Source: Sipunculus nudus
Taxonomy: Eukaryota > Annelida > Sipuncula > Golfingiida > Sipunculidae
Assembly: GCA_026874595.1 (NCBI GenBank)
Contig: CM049311.1
Span: 31,765,176-31,829,175 of the forward strand
Length of the DNA stretch: 64,000 nucleotides
Direction of reading: 5' to 3'
Positions 34,680 through 48,001 of the stretch are shown one piece after another. The position numbers were made by a program, and so were the translations under genes. The notes beneath the pieces were generated by a model that made no database searches, was not told the origin of the DNA, and was given only the letters and a program-made list of their open reading frames with translations. The stretch's first letter is position 1, and every line of letters starts with the position of its first letter.

Positions 34680-36065
34680 GGCCTGACATGGTCTCATAAA
34701 AACATTAATAAAAGCTACAATTTTTGGCCAATTTCTTTCAGCTTTCTAAACTAAAAAGCTGAAATTCTTATGTGTGTATGATGTGAAAATTATATCAACA
34801 GTGCTCACAGGAAACAAACGTGCCATGGTCAAAGTTGGGCAAAATTTAAGGTACTAATTTTATATTTATACTTATAACTTATAAAATTTGAAAAATTCAG
34901 AACTAATTTTGGGTATTCAATTGAATCTTGATTAAATAATGTTACATCCCTGACAAAAAATCTCTAGCTTCAGCAATCCCCTTGTTAAGGGAGTAAATAT
35001 AATTCTTGATTTTTTACAAAGTGCATTATGTTTGGGCCCATAACTTAAAACAATTACGCAATACTGACATCATTTCTGGCATGTGCATAGAGAATGTATA
35101 GTAAAATATGTATATTATATATGAGTAAAGTCATATCAGTGGTTTTGATATTAGGCAGTCATAAAGTGTAACAATGGGTTTTTAATGGAAAAATGAAGTT
35201 TTTCATTAATATCTCGAAGGTATTGAGTCCTAGAGACCAAATTCTTGGCATGGTAGGGGATTTTTGAGACATCTAATTGTATGCCAAATTTTAGAAGAGC
35301 TGAGAGCTGAAGCTGGGGAGCTGAGCTCTTGCAAACTGCATAACACTAGCTTGATGTAAACAATATGTTACATGGTGCTTTAAAAATTGAATAAAATCTA
35401 CAGTTTTTGATCAACTGATTTCAAATTTTTGGTGTTAACAGACAAAATGCTTACATAAACATGCTGTGAAAATTAAATCCACAGTACTTACAGAAAAAAA
35501 ATGTGCCATGGTCAAAGTTGGGCAAAATTTTTTATTTTAGTTAATATTTTTAAAACTTTAAAAGATTTTGATCTAATTTTGGGCATACAATTTAATTTTG
35601 ATTAATTAAAGTTATATTACTGGAAAAAAGTCCATAGCTTTAACATGTTTTGTGTTAAGTGATCAAAATTTTTTTCTGATTTTTTACAAAATGCATTATG
35701 TTTGGGCCCATAACTTTTTTAAATTATATAATACAGACATAATTTCTCGCATGTACATAGGAACTATATAGTGGAATATTTATGGTTAACATGAGGAAAA
35801 ACAGATGAGTGGTTTTGATATTCGGCAGTCCTGAAGTGTGAAAATAGGTTTTTAATAAAAAATTGAGGTTTTTCCTTAATTTCTCAAAGGAACGAAGTCG
35901 CAAAGACCCAGTTTTCCGCTTGGTTGGAGATCTTGGGGACATCTTACATGATGCCGAATTTTTCAAAACGTGCCACATCTATGGACGGACGGACGGACAG
36001 ACGGACGACGGACAATAGACCATGACTATAGCTCAGATGACTTACAGTCAGCTGAGCTAAAAAGT
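34680..36065 (+). repeat. Repeat family F3, two tandem ~680-bp units with terminal hairpin
   Basis: Units begin near 34685 and 35350 (TGTAAACAATATGTTACATGG-like) and share AAACGTGCCATGGTCAAAG and GCATTATGTTTGGGCCCATA. The second ends in GGACGGACGGAC (35982-36010) and the AGCTCAGATGACT hairpin with an A-run (36028-36062). Confidence 0.75.
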
Positions 36066-36836
36066 GCTTGAGAACTTGAGAATTTAAATTCTCCAAGAAT
36101 CCTACATTTACTGCCAAAATTTTAATGAACATGCCGTCGTCTTGGTCGTTTCAAAATAATAAAATAAATCTTCCTCTGTTAATGATTTTGTCTAGGTAAA
36201 GATCGAAATCGAAAGATTAATAGTTGTTCGATCAGTCTGTACAGTCTTTAAATCACCTAAATGGGTTCTCAGGTGCAGGAAACGCATTACTTTTTATTCC
36301 AAGATTTCTCGGAAATTCCGCGGATATTCCTGGTTTTACCGATTGACGAATGACTAAAACTGTGATCTGTAACAGCTTATCTGATATAGAGTAAATCGAG
36401 GCCTATAGGCTATACTGCTGTCAGTAAAACTGTTGTTAATTAGGTAAAAGTGTCCAAATAATCGAATCGCATCTATATTTTTATTCTGAAATATATTTCA
36501 GAAATTGATTCAAATGATAAAATAAATAAGACACTTGCCTTCCTGCTTGGTTCCAAACACAGGCGTAGGCTTGCGGTTAACACAGCGCATATGATAAGCC
36601 ACACAACTATTTCACACCTAACCTGTTAACGGGAAGATCTGTCGCCGTTTCAAAGGGATAAAACTGAGAGGTAGACTGTCAGACATCGGAAACCAGTCCA
36701 CCAAGTTCATGAATTCTTAAAATGAGAGGCTTTAACTTTTGAATAACGTAATAAGTTGAGTTAAAAAGGCAGAATACACTTGCTGAGTATCTTTTCTTCC
36801 TAAAACACTGACTCACATGAACCAATACAGGTCTTA
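36066..36836. other. Non-coding, no recognisable feature
   Basis: Neither an ORF above 60 codons with protein-like content nor a repeat partner was seen. Confidence 0.5.
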
Positions 36837-36838
36837 AC

Positions 36839-36929
<91 letters not shown>

Positions 36930-37205
36930 TATATATAATATGTTTGCATCTAAAGCGTACATATATGTATATGTATACCTAATTAATATTATCGATTATC
37001 ACCGGGCGTGTAACATTGTATGCGTGTATCCAGCTTGTATATGATTGGCAACTTGGTCTGCCAACATCTTTAACAACACGGCCGTTTCTGAAACTGAAAC
37101 AAACATTATTTTGATGATATTTGATTCATTCCTTTAATAAATTAGAATGAAATGGTATAAACACACACATATATATACTATATTAAGACTTTGAAGTCGG
37201 GGAAA

Positions 37206-37259
<54 letters not shown>

Positions 37260-37261
37260 TT

Positions 37262-37304
<43 letters not shown>
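36837..37304. repeat. (AAT)n and (TA)n microsatellites
   Basis: (AAT)n runs from about 36837 to 36931. (TA)n runs from 37207 to 37258 and again from 37264 to 37303, directly abutting the F1 copy at 37311. Confidence 0.9.
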
Positions 37305-37308
<4 letters not shown>

Positions 37309-37310
37309 AG

Positions 37311-38130
37311 TAGGTCGCGCCGTCGAAGACAAACCTTATAGGCCTACACACGATCACTAAAAAAATCACGGATCTTCTTCAACAGTGCAAGTTGATAGAT
37401 ATTGGTGGGATGACGAATTTGGGTCTAAGCTGATAAAAATTTGGTCATGACCTTTACTGTGAGAGTGATCTTGACCTCAAATAGGTCCATTTTGGTTGGA
37501 AATCACACATAACTTTACATATCTCAAGACAGGCTGCATGAAATGTACAAAAATTAAGATGCTGGAAGATCTTGGATAAAGCGCTACTTATTTAAGACTG
37601 GTTGCGCCATCTGCAATAATTTTTGCGTGGCTCCATCCGTGCATTTGTTTTGGGTGAAAATCACTCATATCTCAGGAGTTTGTCAATGGATCGGCCTAAA
37701 ACTTTGCATGTCCATCTAACTTGGATAGCTTTGTCGTATACATGACAGGCGGCGCCACCTATATTCTAGTATTCTTAGAATACATCAATGCATTAATCTC
37801 AGGAGTGTTTTGTCAAGTCTGCCTGACAATTTGCATGTCCATAGATCTTTAATACCTTAATCTCATTCACATGACTGGTGGCGCCACCTGCGATTATTTT
37901 TGCGTGGCGTCAATTCATTTTATCTGTTTTTTGGTGAAATCTGCAAATACAGATCTCGAGAGTAGTGGATGTAGCAGCCTGGAATGTTGCATGTTTATTT
38001 GTCTTGGATAGCTTTCTCGTAAACCAGACAGGTGGCGGTACTTACCATCCCGTTTTCGTATATTACATTGATGCCCTTTTCTCTGGAGTGGTTATGCGTA
38101 TCGGTCTGAAATTCAACTCCATTTCGGACC
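37311..38130 (+). repeat. Interspersed repeat family F1, copy 2
   Basis: Near-identical to 1-825 from the GTAGGTCGCGCC start to AATTCAACTCCATTT; the two diverge after that. This gives the right boundary of the family at about 38130. The left boundary abuts a (TA)n run. Confidence 0.8.
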
Positions 38131-38159
38131 TCATACGCCATCACTTGACATAAACCAGA

Positions 38160-38401
38160 CCAATCGTTAGCTTTTAAACTAGGTAGACTGAGATTTATCT
38201 GAGCTATTGAGATAGCTCTTTGTCCGTCGTCCATCAGCGAGGCCGTCCGGCCGTCACGCGTCCGTTAGCAGGGCACAAATCGTGACCGTTAGACCTAGAA
38301 ATTTCCGACTCGACATCTATAGAGATCCATGAAAAATCCCCTTGGAAGCCAAAGATTAGGTCACTGCGACCATTTTTATTCTTTGGGTTATGGAGCTTGT
38401 T

Positions 38402-38434
<33 letters not shown>

Positions 38435-40670
38435 AAAAAAAGAATTCATGTTCCAATAAAAATTAAGACAAAAGCTCCAATATCTCAATAATTAATGCAT
38501 TGATTGCATGAATATTGATCATGACGAGTTTAATCAGTTAATGAAGACTGATGGCGACATCTGGGGTTTTTTTTCAAGCATTGTTTTTCCTCTACTTTTG
38601 AAACCATCAAATGACAGCAATCATGTCAGTTTCTCAGCTGTAGTCATCCAGTGTCTTGAAACCTTGAATGCTTATTGATCATGACTAGTTTTACAAATTT
38701 ATTAAGTCTGTTGGCACCACCTGTATTTTTAGTATTTTTTACGCAATATTTCCTATATTTCTGTAACCCACAAATGACAGCAATCATGTCAGTTTCTTAG
38801 CGGTGGTTTCATCTAGTGTTCTGAAACCTTGCATCTTTATTGATCATGAATAGTTTTATCAGTTTTTGAAGTCTGGTGGCGCCCCCCGTATTTTTAGTAT
38901 TATTTACACAACTTTCTCTAATTCAGAGGCAGTCAAATGGCAGCAATTGTATTAGTTTCTCAGCCGTTGTTTATTCTAGTGTCCTGAAAGTTGGTGTGCT
39001 GATTTATCATGACTCGTTTCATCACCTGTATTTTTTACGCATTCTTGTAGCTCGTCTGACTGAAAGTCATCTGAGCTTTTACGATAGGTCTTTGTCCGTC
39101 GTCATTCCGTCCGTCCGGCCATTTGGCCGTACGTCTGTTAGCAAGGCACAAATCGTAACTGTAAGTCCTAGAATCATGAACATGTGCATCCTTGGTCCCC
39201 ACCGAAAGTTCTCATTGGAAACCTGAAATTAGGTAACTGAGACCTATATTTTTTGAGTTGCGAAAAAAATGCCTGTTTGACCCCCCCCCCCCCCCCAAAT
39301 AATTTAAAAAATACAAATGGCCTGATTCCTAAGGAACAGCAACATGGAATGTCATGAAATTCGTTTGCTTACAGATCTAAATGATCCTCAGCTACTATAC
39401 TTGAATGGTGGCGCCACCTACATTACATTATATTTTTTTGTCTTTTTTTGATTGCACTGTCCGTTAACGGGGCACAAAATGTAACTGTAAGTCCAGAATC
39501 ATAATTCTGCGCGGCAATGGGGTCCCACGAAAGTTCTCCTTAGAAACCGGAAATTAGGTCACTCTGACCTAATGCGGAGCCCGTTTGACCCCCCCCCCCC
39601 CCCCCCAAATAATTTGAAAATACAAATGGCCTGATTCCTAAGGAATAGCAACATGGAATGTCATGAAATTCTTTTGCTTACAGATCTAAATGGTTCTCAG
39701 CTACTATACTTGAATGCTGGCGCCACATACATTACATTATATTTTTTTGTCTTTTTTAGATTGCACTGTCTGTTAACGGGGCACAAAATGTAACTGTAAG
39801 TCCAGAATCATAATTCTGCGCGGCAATGGGGTCCCACGAAAGTTCTCCTTAGAAACCGGAAATTAGGTCACTCTGACCTTATGACCCGTTTGACCCCACC
39901 CCTCCCCCCCCCCCCCCCCGAATAATTTAAAGAAATAAAAATGGTCAGATTCCTCGGAAACAGCTACATGGAAAGTCATGACATTTGGTGTGCTGATCTA
40001 AATGGTCCTCAGCTACGATACCTGATTAGTAGGGCCACCTACATTATCCTAATTTTTACGAATTTTTGTGTGTCTTTTTGAGATTGCCCTGTCGTTTAAC
40101 AGGGCACAAAATGTGAGCATATCAGCAAGAGTCATGATCCTGTGTAGCAATTGAGGACCTTAAAGATCGCAGAAACCTGAAATTACATCTGTTCTATGTT
40201 CTCTAGGTTACACGGCCTATTTGGCCCCCATCCCCTGAAGATCGGGGAAACCTGAAATTATGTCACTGACCTATATTGTCTGAGTAACACTGGCTGTTTG
40301 ACCCCCAACCCCACACATGTCCAGAGTAATTAAGAATACATACAAATGGCCAGATTTCTCAGGAACAGTTGGAAGGAATGACATGAAATTTAGTTTGCTC
40401 TTAGATCTTAATGATTTTCAGCTATTTGTCTTCAAAAGGGGAGGGGGTCTGTATTATCATTTTTTTTTTGTTACATCCCCAGGTTTTCTAATGAGAAACA
40501 AAATGTACCATAAGTGCAAGAATCATGAAGCTAAGCAGTATTGAACGACCTAAAAATTGCTCCAGATCTTAAATACTTGGGCAGTTTGACCTATTTTCTT
40601 CCACTCACAGACCCTTCTTGACTTTCAGTTGCATATCCACGAACTGAACAATATCACATTCAGCTGAGCA
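38160..40670 (-). repeat. Family F3/F3b array in inverted orientation, with long C-runs
   Basis: It starts with the complement of the AGCTCAGATGACT hairpin and a GTCCGTCGTCC run (38195-38260, again at 39050-39130). Units containing GGGCACAAAATGTAAC and GGAAATTAGGTCAC follow. Two units at about 39273-39586 and 39587-39896 are nearly identical, with a period of about 310 bp. Runs of C lie at 38405-38424, 39281-39296, 39589-39606 and 39904-39919. It ends near the CCCATGGGTCAC terminus at 40676. The 116-codon ORF at 38876-39226 is not a gene. Confidence 0.75.
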
Positions 40671-41999
40671 TCATAACCCATGGGTCACTTCTGTTGCTGT
40701 TTTGTCTCGGCAATTATATATTTTGTCCTGGACTATCAAGTACATGTATTGTACTTTATACAGACAGGTATTTCCTGTCACCTTGAACAGTTTGAACAAA
40801 ATCTGCAATCGATTCTTAAATATATGATTATCAGTTGTGAATTGATGTTAAGCCAAAATGTCAAGCTAGTATTTATTCATCACACATTTTTACCTGCAGA
40901 TTGTATTTTGAGAAAGCAAAATTACATCAATGGTGTCTTGTGTCAGTTTCTTACTGTGCACGGTTTCATACATAGGAAGTGGTCTGGAACTAGGATGTGC
41001 TTCGAGGCACAAATCGTAATCATTGGACCTAGAAACTTCTGACATAGCGAGGGAAATTCTAGAAAAATCTCCTTGGAAACCTTAAATTAGGCCACAGTGG
41101 CCTATTTTTACTGAGTGTTAGACAAAAATTACATTTTTACTGTTAAAACCAGTAGCTAATGTTCAATCATAACCAGTTATGCCATCACTGGTGCTGAATC
41201 TTTTTTTTTAATCTGGTTCTGAATCTTAAAAAAAAAAAAAACTTTGCACCTAGCAATCCCCTGCCATCATCTACAATCACATGAATAATAAGGTCACTAT
41301 GACCTTATTTGGATAAATGACAGGCTTCAGTACAGTGCCCTTAGGACAACCAGTACCAAAAACAGAAATGCATAATGCATATGGACTAGCCAATACCAAC
41401 TAGTCAATCAGCTAAGCGTCATGACCCATGGGTAACTTGTTTAGTATACTTTCTAACAAAACCTACCATGATTTGTAACTCAGCATATTGGTTAATCCCT
41501 CTGCATGTTTAATGAATTTCAAGGGCCATGGCCTGAGGGGGACGTTAAATGCTTTGTCAGAGCGAAGCATAACGAAGGGCCTAGCACCGTAGGGGTTAGA
41601 GTGAATATCCCCTACCATAGTGTAGAATTTTTTTTAAATACATGTTATAAATTGGCATTTCTTACTGCCATTAAGGTCTTAAGGGGGGGGGGGGCTGGCC
41701 CCCCGGAGGCTACGGTACTTATTTCTGACCGCATGAATACATGCATAGCTCGGGGTTACTGGACGGCAGCCAAATTGCGCGCGATACAGGAAATGACTCG
41801 AAACCAAAGAGACGGAGATTCATTTTGGGTTGTGAGTTTATATGTATTCGTTTGTGTAAATATATCATTCGTAGCCTAATGTTAGGATAATGGGCTGTTC
41901 ACCACAAAATGAATACAACATGATGGAACATTTTTGCAATGCCTTCCTCCATATGGCTTGTATCACATTTCAAATTAGGCTTACCAACCCATTATAAGT
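40671..41999. other. Non-coding stretch with palindromic fragments
   Basis: ORFs of 120 and 124 codons (40680-41042 and 41505-41879) show no family features and are rejected. Visible structures are a GACCCATGGGTAAC terminus ending CTTGTTT at about 41425-41440, a GTAGGGG/CCCCTAC inverted pair at about 41590-41620, and a run of 12 G at 41683-41694 next to CTGGCCCCCC. Confidence 0.45.
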
Positions 42000-42560
42000 A
42001 TACACTGAGTCGTACCTGAAATTTTGCATGTTCATCCGTCTTGGGTAGATTTCTCGTCTGCGAGACTGGTGGCGCCACCTACATTCACGTATTTGTATAA
42101 TACATTCATGCATTTATCACAGACGTGATTTAATGTATAGGCCTAAATTTTTGCATGTCCATAGTGCATGGATTGTTTTATCTTGTGTATTTTTTTAGGC
42201 AAAAATCACACATATCTCAGGAGTCGTTCAATGTAAACCCTTGATAGTTTGCATGCCCATCAATTTTGGATAGCTATCTCATACACAAGGCAGGTGGCGT
42301 CATCCACAAACATATAGGCCTATTCGTAAAATATATGTCCATAGATATGTCCATAAAATGTATTAGTTTAGATCCAGGATGGCATGACCTTGAACGTCTT
42401 AATTTCGTCAATCCGTGCGTCTTTTAATACTTGTTCATCTCTGATGCCACAAATCTGGAGGACTGTCAATTCAGGAGAGATGCCATGCTTAATTTTATCC
42501 ATGCCTGTGTGATTCGACGGATACCTGTTGTTGCTGGTTTACTGACCGCATTCTATAATT
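42000..42560 (+). repeat. F1/F2-like units with GGTGGCGCCACC
   Basis: Phrases such as GAAATTTTGCATGTTCATC, GGTGGCGCCACCTACATTCACG and CACATATCTCAGGAG occur in the order seen in F1. A GACGGATACCTGTTG near 42515 resembles the F2 right end but lacks the hairpin. Probably a degraded fragment. Confidence 0.55.
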
Positions 42561-43104
42561 GTATTGAAAAATGCTTCATTACATTTTGAGTATAATTGCA
42601 CAATCCCCGGTCTTAAGGTATTTGGGGATGCTTATAGAGGGATCAATATTCACAGCGTTTACAACTAAATTTTGCCACCATAGTATAGGTTTAGGGCTTT
42701 TTCGATTTATGTTTATATTTTGTAAATATATTGAAAGAGGCTGCTTTTCCTAAACTGAATTGAATACACAGTTTAATATATTAGCAATAACATAGATTTA
42801 CATTTATATATGGGAAATATATTTCGTGTGTGTGTATGTATGTTTCCCCGGGAAAGGACTTATATTTTCTGTGATTTACTCCAGGACACCCAATCCCCTA
42901 TACCCAACCTCAACCTTCTTCTATTATTTTTTTTTTGTGTGTGTGTGTGTGTGGTTTTTTTTTTTGGCTCAATCTCCCGCCGGCCCAGCCAATGCTGAAA
43001 TCGTCAACCATAAAAACACTAATCTGTAATGACATCTAGTGGTTAAATCGTGTACTATTTACATTCGGGAGTGCATATGTTTCCATTGCATTTTGTAGGC
43101 CAGG
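42561..43104. other. Non-coding stretch with a (TG)n run
   Basis: A T-run followed by (TG)n lies at about 42927-42955. No gene is seen. Confidence 0.45.
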
Positions 43105-43290
43105 CAGGGGCGGATCCAGGATTTAGGAAAAGGAGGGGTCTTACCAAAGAGGACTAATGGCAAAACCTGAAAAAGGTCTCCAGGTCCAGAAAAGGGAGGT
43201 CGAGGCCGCAAAAATTGGTCTGAACCCCTTAAAAAAGGTTGTGGGGGCTGAAAAAGGGAGGGGTCCGGACCTCCGAGGAACTCTCCCTTG
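43105..43290 (+). repeat. GGGGCGGATCCAGG-type short element, plus copy
   Basis: It begins CAGGGGCGGATCCAGGATTT (43106) and runs through AGAGGACTAATGGC and AAAAATTGGTCTGAA to GGGGTCCGGACCTCC. It mirrors 14712-14936. The ORFs on both strands (43059-43411) are repeat artefacts. Confidence 0.7.
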
Positions 43291-43426
43291 GACCTGCTTC
43301 TGCCTGGATACTCTAAGCGTAACAATAAAAACGATTATTATACAGAATTTTACACTAATCCTTGAATTAGTTACCAAAAAATTATTTCAGTCAAAATGGG
43401 TTTCAATCTAAGAAGAGTTCGAAAAC

Positions 43427-43502
43427 TGTTGACCTTGACCTTGTTCTCCTAAAACTGTTGACCTTGTTCTCCTAAAACTATTGACCTTGTTCTCCTACAG
43501 GT
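43427..43502 (+). repeat. 27-bp minisatellite, three copies
   Basis: TTGACCTTGTTCTCCTA and the following AAACT are repeated about three times with near identity, ending in CTACAGG. Confidence 0.75.
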
Positions 43503-45433
43503 CAAAATTGTGGATGAATATATATGTGAAAACCATATGTTCCAGGTAGTGCATATCTATCCTTAAATTTTAGGGACGGGGGGGGGGGGGGGGGTATGGC
43601 TACATGATACGGGTTGAAGGCATATATCTGGGTTTTTTTAAATACATTCTGGTGTTAATGCTTCTTTTTTTCATCATTCAAGTTTACCTATATCTATGCA
43701 ATCCAATCCACTGAAAGGTACAATTAGTTAAAAAAATTCCATAAATTCCGATATGTGACAGCTTTGTCCGTAATTTCAATAAAACATAAGGTTACAATTG
43801 AGCATATTTTACTTGAGACTATATATTAAACAATATGTGCATGCATGAATTTTCATGTACATAAGAGCCACTTAAAAACTGCTTCTATTTTTGTATGGCT
43901 TCAGTAATTTTTTTATGCCATAGACTTTTCACAATGTTGCATAACATACATTTTAACCACAACATTCAAGACGACAAAAAGCATGCACCTCATCTATGAA
44001 TATGTTATAAAGAAAACAAGTTCAGTCGTATGAAGCATTTTATTTTAATATCTCATTTTTCAAAATTAGTAGCAGACACAGGGAAAAATAATTCCTACAT
44101 TCCTTTAGATATATAGAAGCAGTGGTGGATTGATATACAGCAAAACCCTGTTGTACAGAAGTCAAAGGGAAGAATAATGGTTCTTAAGTTTTATTTAATA
44201 ACAAAAAAAATAGTAACAGACCCCATAGAAAGAGTTCCTCCGTCGGGATCCTGATCAAACTTTGCCACACAAGCACTGCAAATATATGGAAGCCAAGAGA
44301 TGTGTGTGTCACGTGTCACCAACTCGATGACTGCATCACATTCAGCTATGACCGAAAAAGCAAATGGGGACCCACATGCACAAGAGTAAATTACCCCCCC
44401 CCCCCCCCCCCCCCCCCCATACCACCTCCAGTTTGGTCAGGATAAAAGAAATGCCGTATCTCACAATGTTAAAGAACTCTTTACAAACATAATGATGATC
44501 TAAAGTACCTCCATAATTGAATGTTCCTTTGGGTTTTAAAAACCCTATCTAAAAAATGATCAAAATCCGTTTATATCATTTTAATTAAAGTCGCTAACGG
44601 ACAAACCACCCAAGTATCAAACCAGGACACAAATATAACACCTCCTGGCAAAAGTCTATAATAAGTTATACTTGAATAGTATCGTCACGAAAGAAGCGGG
44701 ATTTCGACAGCCAGGTCTTTTTCTTATACTCTTGTTCAAATAAATGTAAAATACAATGAAACCTGTGTAGTAAGACCAGCTGTGGGACTGGCAAATATTG
44801 GTCTTAAAGAAGAGGTGGTCTTCATAGACAGATGGTCTTTCAGACAGGATCAACTGTATACCAATATCAAAGATATCGATTAGGAAACTGACAACTACTC
44901 TGTACATTATACTGGGATAATAGTAACAACATTTTCAAAAATATAATCAATCGCAATAATTATTAAGATAAAATGTATAAAGACTTGTTAATAAGCGTCT
45001 AATGCAATACAAGACACTCAGACATAAAACTCAAATGTAAGCTTGGTTTGTACAATAATTAACAGCTAAAAACGTACAAAGAAACGTAAGTTCTAGTATG
45101 CTTGACAATGACTTTTTTTTCATGCACCTAGAGATCACAGGGAACAATTACATAATGTATAAAATATTATCAGATATCACATCTCATAGAGTACATGCAC
45201 ATATATAACCACAATAACTTGCGTATTAAATGTTAATTCTGAATAAAACTCTTAATGAAATATCAACAGCAACAGCAAATAAACCTTTACGTCATTTAAA
45301 CAACATGCTTTTTTTACAACATTTCTATGACATTATAAATTCATTTGAAAGTAGTTATCTAGAAATTTCTGTGTAACACTTTTTACACCATAGAGAATCT
45401 CTAAACTCATAAAACACAACTCCATGAAAAATA

Positions 45434-45506
<73 letters not shown>

Positions 45507-46053
45507 ACTCATTAAACTTAACTCATTTAATCATAAAGGAACATTAATAATATGATAACGAAAAACAAGAATTGTGCTGTATGTTTTCATTGTTATATAT
45601 TGATATTATGTTATATATACATTTATACCATTTTTTCTGTCCAGTGAAAGTGCAATATATTATGATATGTTAATGTTTGTTGATCATAATGTCCTATAGA
45701 AATACGAAGAGGATTCTCGATTAAATGATAATAATTTGGTATATAAAAAACATTCATCTTCGCAGTAAAATGAACATATAAAATGCAATCTTTTACATGT
45801 TAATCTACTAACAATGAATTAGCACATTTTCTATATGCTATAAACTGATCAATTATCTTCAAAAGTAAAATATATACCACAGTAACTCGTCATATCAAGA
45901 CAAATGCATATATGCTATAAAATAAGAGGCGCAACTACCGGACTACTCGTTACTTGGTTAAACATATTCACCCTTGATTTACATTAATGCCATCGAAATA
46001 TCACATTTGAGTATACAGGTAGACAAGTATTTAATTTGCATTGCTAAAGCATT
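43503..46053. other. AT-rich non-coding region downstream of the Patched-domain gene
   Basis: It contains a 17-G run (43578-43594), a 26-C run (44393-44418) and (TA)n at about 45438-45502. At about 44755-44860 there is a fragment of a repeat with AAGACCA, TGTGGGACTGG and TGGTCTTAAAG phrases. No protein-like ORF is present. Confidence 0.5.
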
Positions 46054-46508
46054 TTTATTAATTGCACCTCACTCTAAATACGTTTCGGTTTTTATGTTTA
46101 AAATTGGAATTTATAGGATGGAGAATAACGTGTCAGAGCTTTCAATAACAGGTTTATGAGTTCACAATAAAGATTTCAGAAATTAAGTGGTCGCCTTCTC
46201 ATGTAATAACGTCAATCAAAGAGGCGAGTCCTGCCGTCAGAGAAAGGAGGAATGACAGTTATTCTTTTGATATAAACGTTCGTATTTTTAAGGGATTCTT
46301 GTTTTAAAAGGATTTTGGTTTGCTTCACTTCTTACTCAGCGGTGACGCAACATTTGTTGAAGCCCTCCCACTTAATCACTGCTTTCAGGTATTCGCTTTG
46401 TGTAACCACAAGGGATTTGGCATAGGGATAAGAATATATACCCTCAACATTTGCGTGGCCACTGCGTACGGAGTGTAGATGTGTGTAGGCCTGTTGACTG
46501 AATAGACG
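46054..46508 (-). other. Probable 3' untranslated region of the Patched-domain gene
   Basis: It directly follows the TAA at 46509-46511. An AATAAA (plus-strand TTTATT) overlaps the last codons at 46514-46519, and another lies near 46055. Either could set the transcript end. Confidence 0.35.
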
Positions 46509-48001
46509 TTAATATTTATTGATGTATCTGGTCTGATGTTTTCCATATTTACGATGAGGAACGGCTATTACCGGGCCGTTTTTAGGCGTTCGAATATGAG
46601 AAAGAGCGACCTGTCGACGACGCCCTGGTTCTGGTTGAATCGGGTGTACCATGTTATCTTCGGGCTTGTGCAAGGAAGGAGGCCCCACGACGGACAGAAT
46701 CAAAGGAAGGAGAAACAGAGCATGTGATACACCGAGGACGATCACAAGAAACATCGTCTTAAAGAATGTTTGAAACACGTACGATTTCGCGAAAACCAAA
46801 AACAGTATTCCCAATATTGATGAAATGGCGCTGTTCAGAATCGGCACGCCTACCTCTCGTATAGCGACTTTTGCCCGAGCTGTTTTGCAATTATCAGAGG
46901 CTCTCATAAAAGCATGGCACATATGTGCACTGAAATCAATGCAAAACGCAATGCTCAGAATGATCTGTATCATGGTGATGAAGCTGAGCGTCAGACCCCA
47001 GAAGTGCATCAGACCAAACATGCCGACCAGAATCATCACCATGGTGATGATGACGTATACGACAGTGAGGGGATGCGGGATAAAAATCAGACCGAGGCAA
47101 AACATGGCAGCGAGGGCGACACCGCAAGTTTCTAGAGTTTGTGAGAGTATAGTTACGTACTGCTCGTAGAAGATGAACTGGCCACAGAAAGCTATGGCAG
47201 GAAGATCGGAGTCATCAACCACCCCTCTAACTTTCAACATCATCTTACTTTGGAATGCAGTGTCGGACCCGCCAGCTCCCTGAATGTAAATCCTGGAGCT
47301 GACAATAGAGGTATTATCGTCATTGAATTTGATATCTGACTCAAAATTCTTTGCCAACGGGAGGAAATTCTTTCTTAATATCCGCAGATAATCAGCCTTA
47401 GTTCCGTTATAAGTGGGCATCTTGTCTAAGAAATCTCTGTAAGATTGGACCCATGACAGGGAGAAATCGTCCACAACATAATCGGCTTCTGCCTGCAAAT
47501 CTTTAATAAGATCTCTGAAATCTTTCTCAACGTCACTTCGCCAGTACTCAAGCTCATCTGTTATAACAATTTGTATAATGGGACCACGTGAAGTGAAGTA
47601 ATCATCATTCCAGTTTGAAAATTTTCTCCAATATGATTCTGGGCTTGCCAGGTTTTTCATGTCCAACCCCTCTTTCATTTGCATAGCCCCCCACACCGCT
47701 AACCCTAAGTATGCAAGGAAGACAACCACAATACCAGGTTTGGTATATTTGTTCATTATAATCTTGGGGAGCCAGTTTCCGGGTGCTCTCTCACAGACGC
47801 CGTCATCTTGCCCTAATTTCTCGGGTGGCCTGCCGGTACAACAGAAGACATAGCACGATTCCTGGTCCATATTAGGGTCCGGTGGTTCTATTGGTCGGCA
47901 GGTCCAGTTGTGACGCCTGGCTTGGATCCTGCTGCAGTGGATGGCGACACACGCTCCGAACATGAAGACCATGTTCAAGTAGCAGAAAAGAAGTGTCAGA
48001 C
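46509..48001 (-). CDS. Patched-domain gene, last exon
   Basis: It encodes residues 410-906: TM6 (with the typical GACVAIH ending), linker, TM7, second extracellular loop, TM8-TM12 and a short basic tail. The stop is TAA at 46509-46511. The acceptor lies at 48003-48002. Confidence 0.9.

Noticed and set aside
40680-41042. 120-codon ORF
   Set aside because: No domain, AT-rich bias and position between repeat fragments; probably chance.
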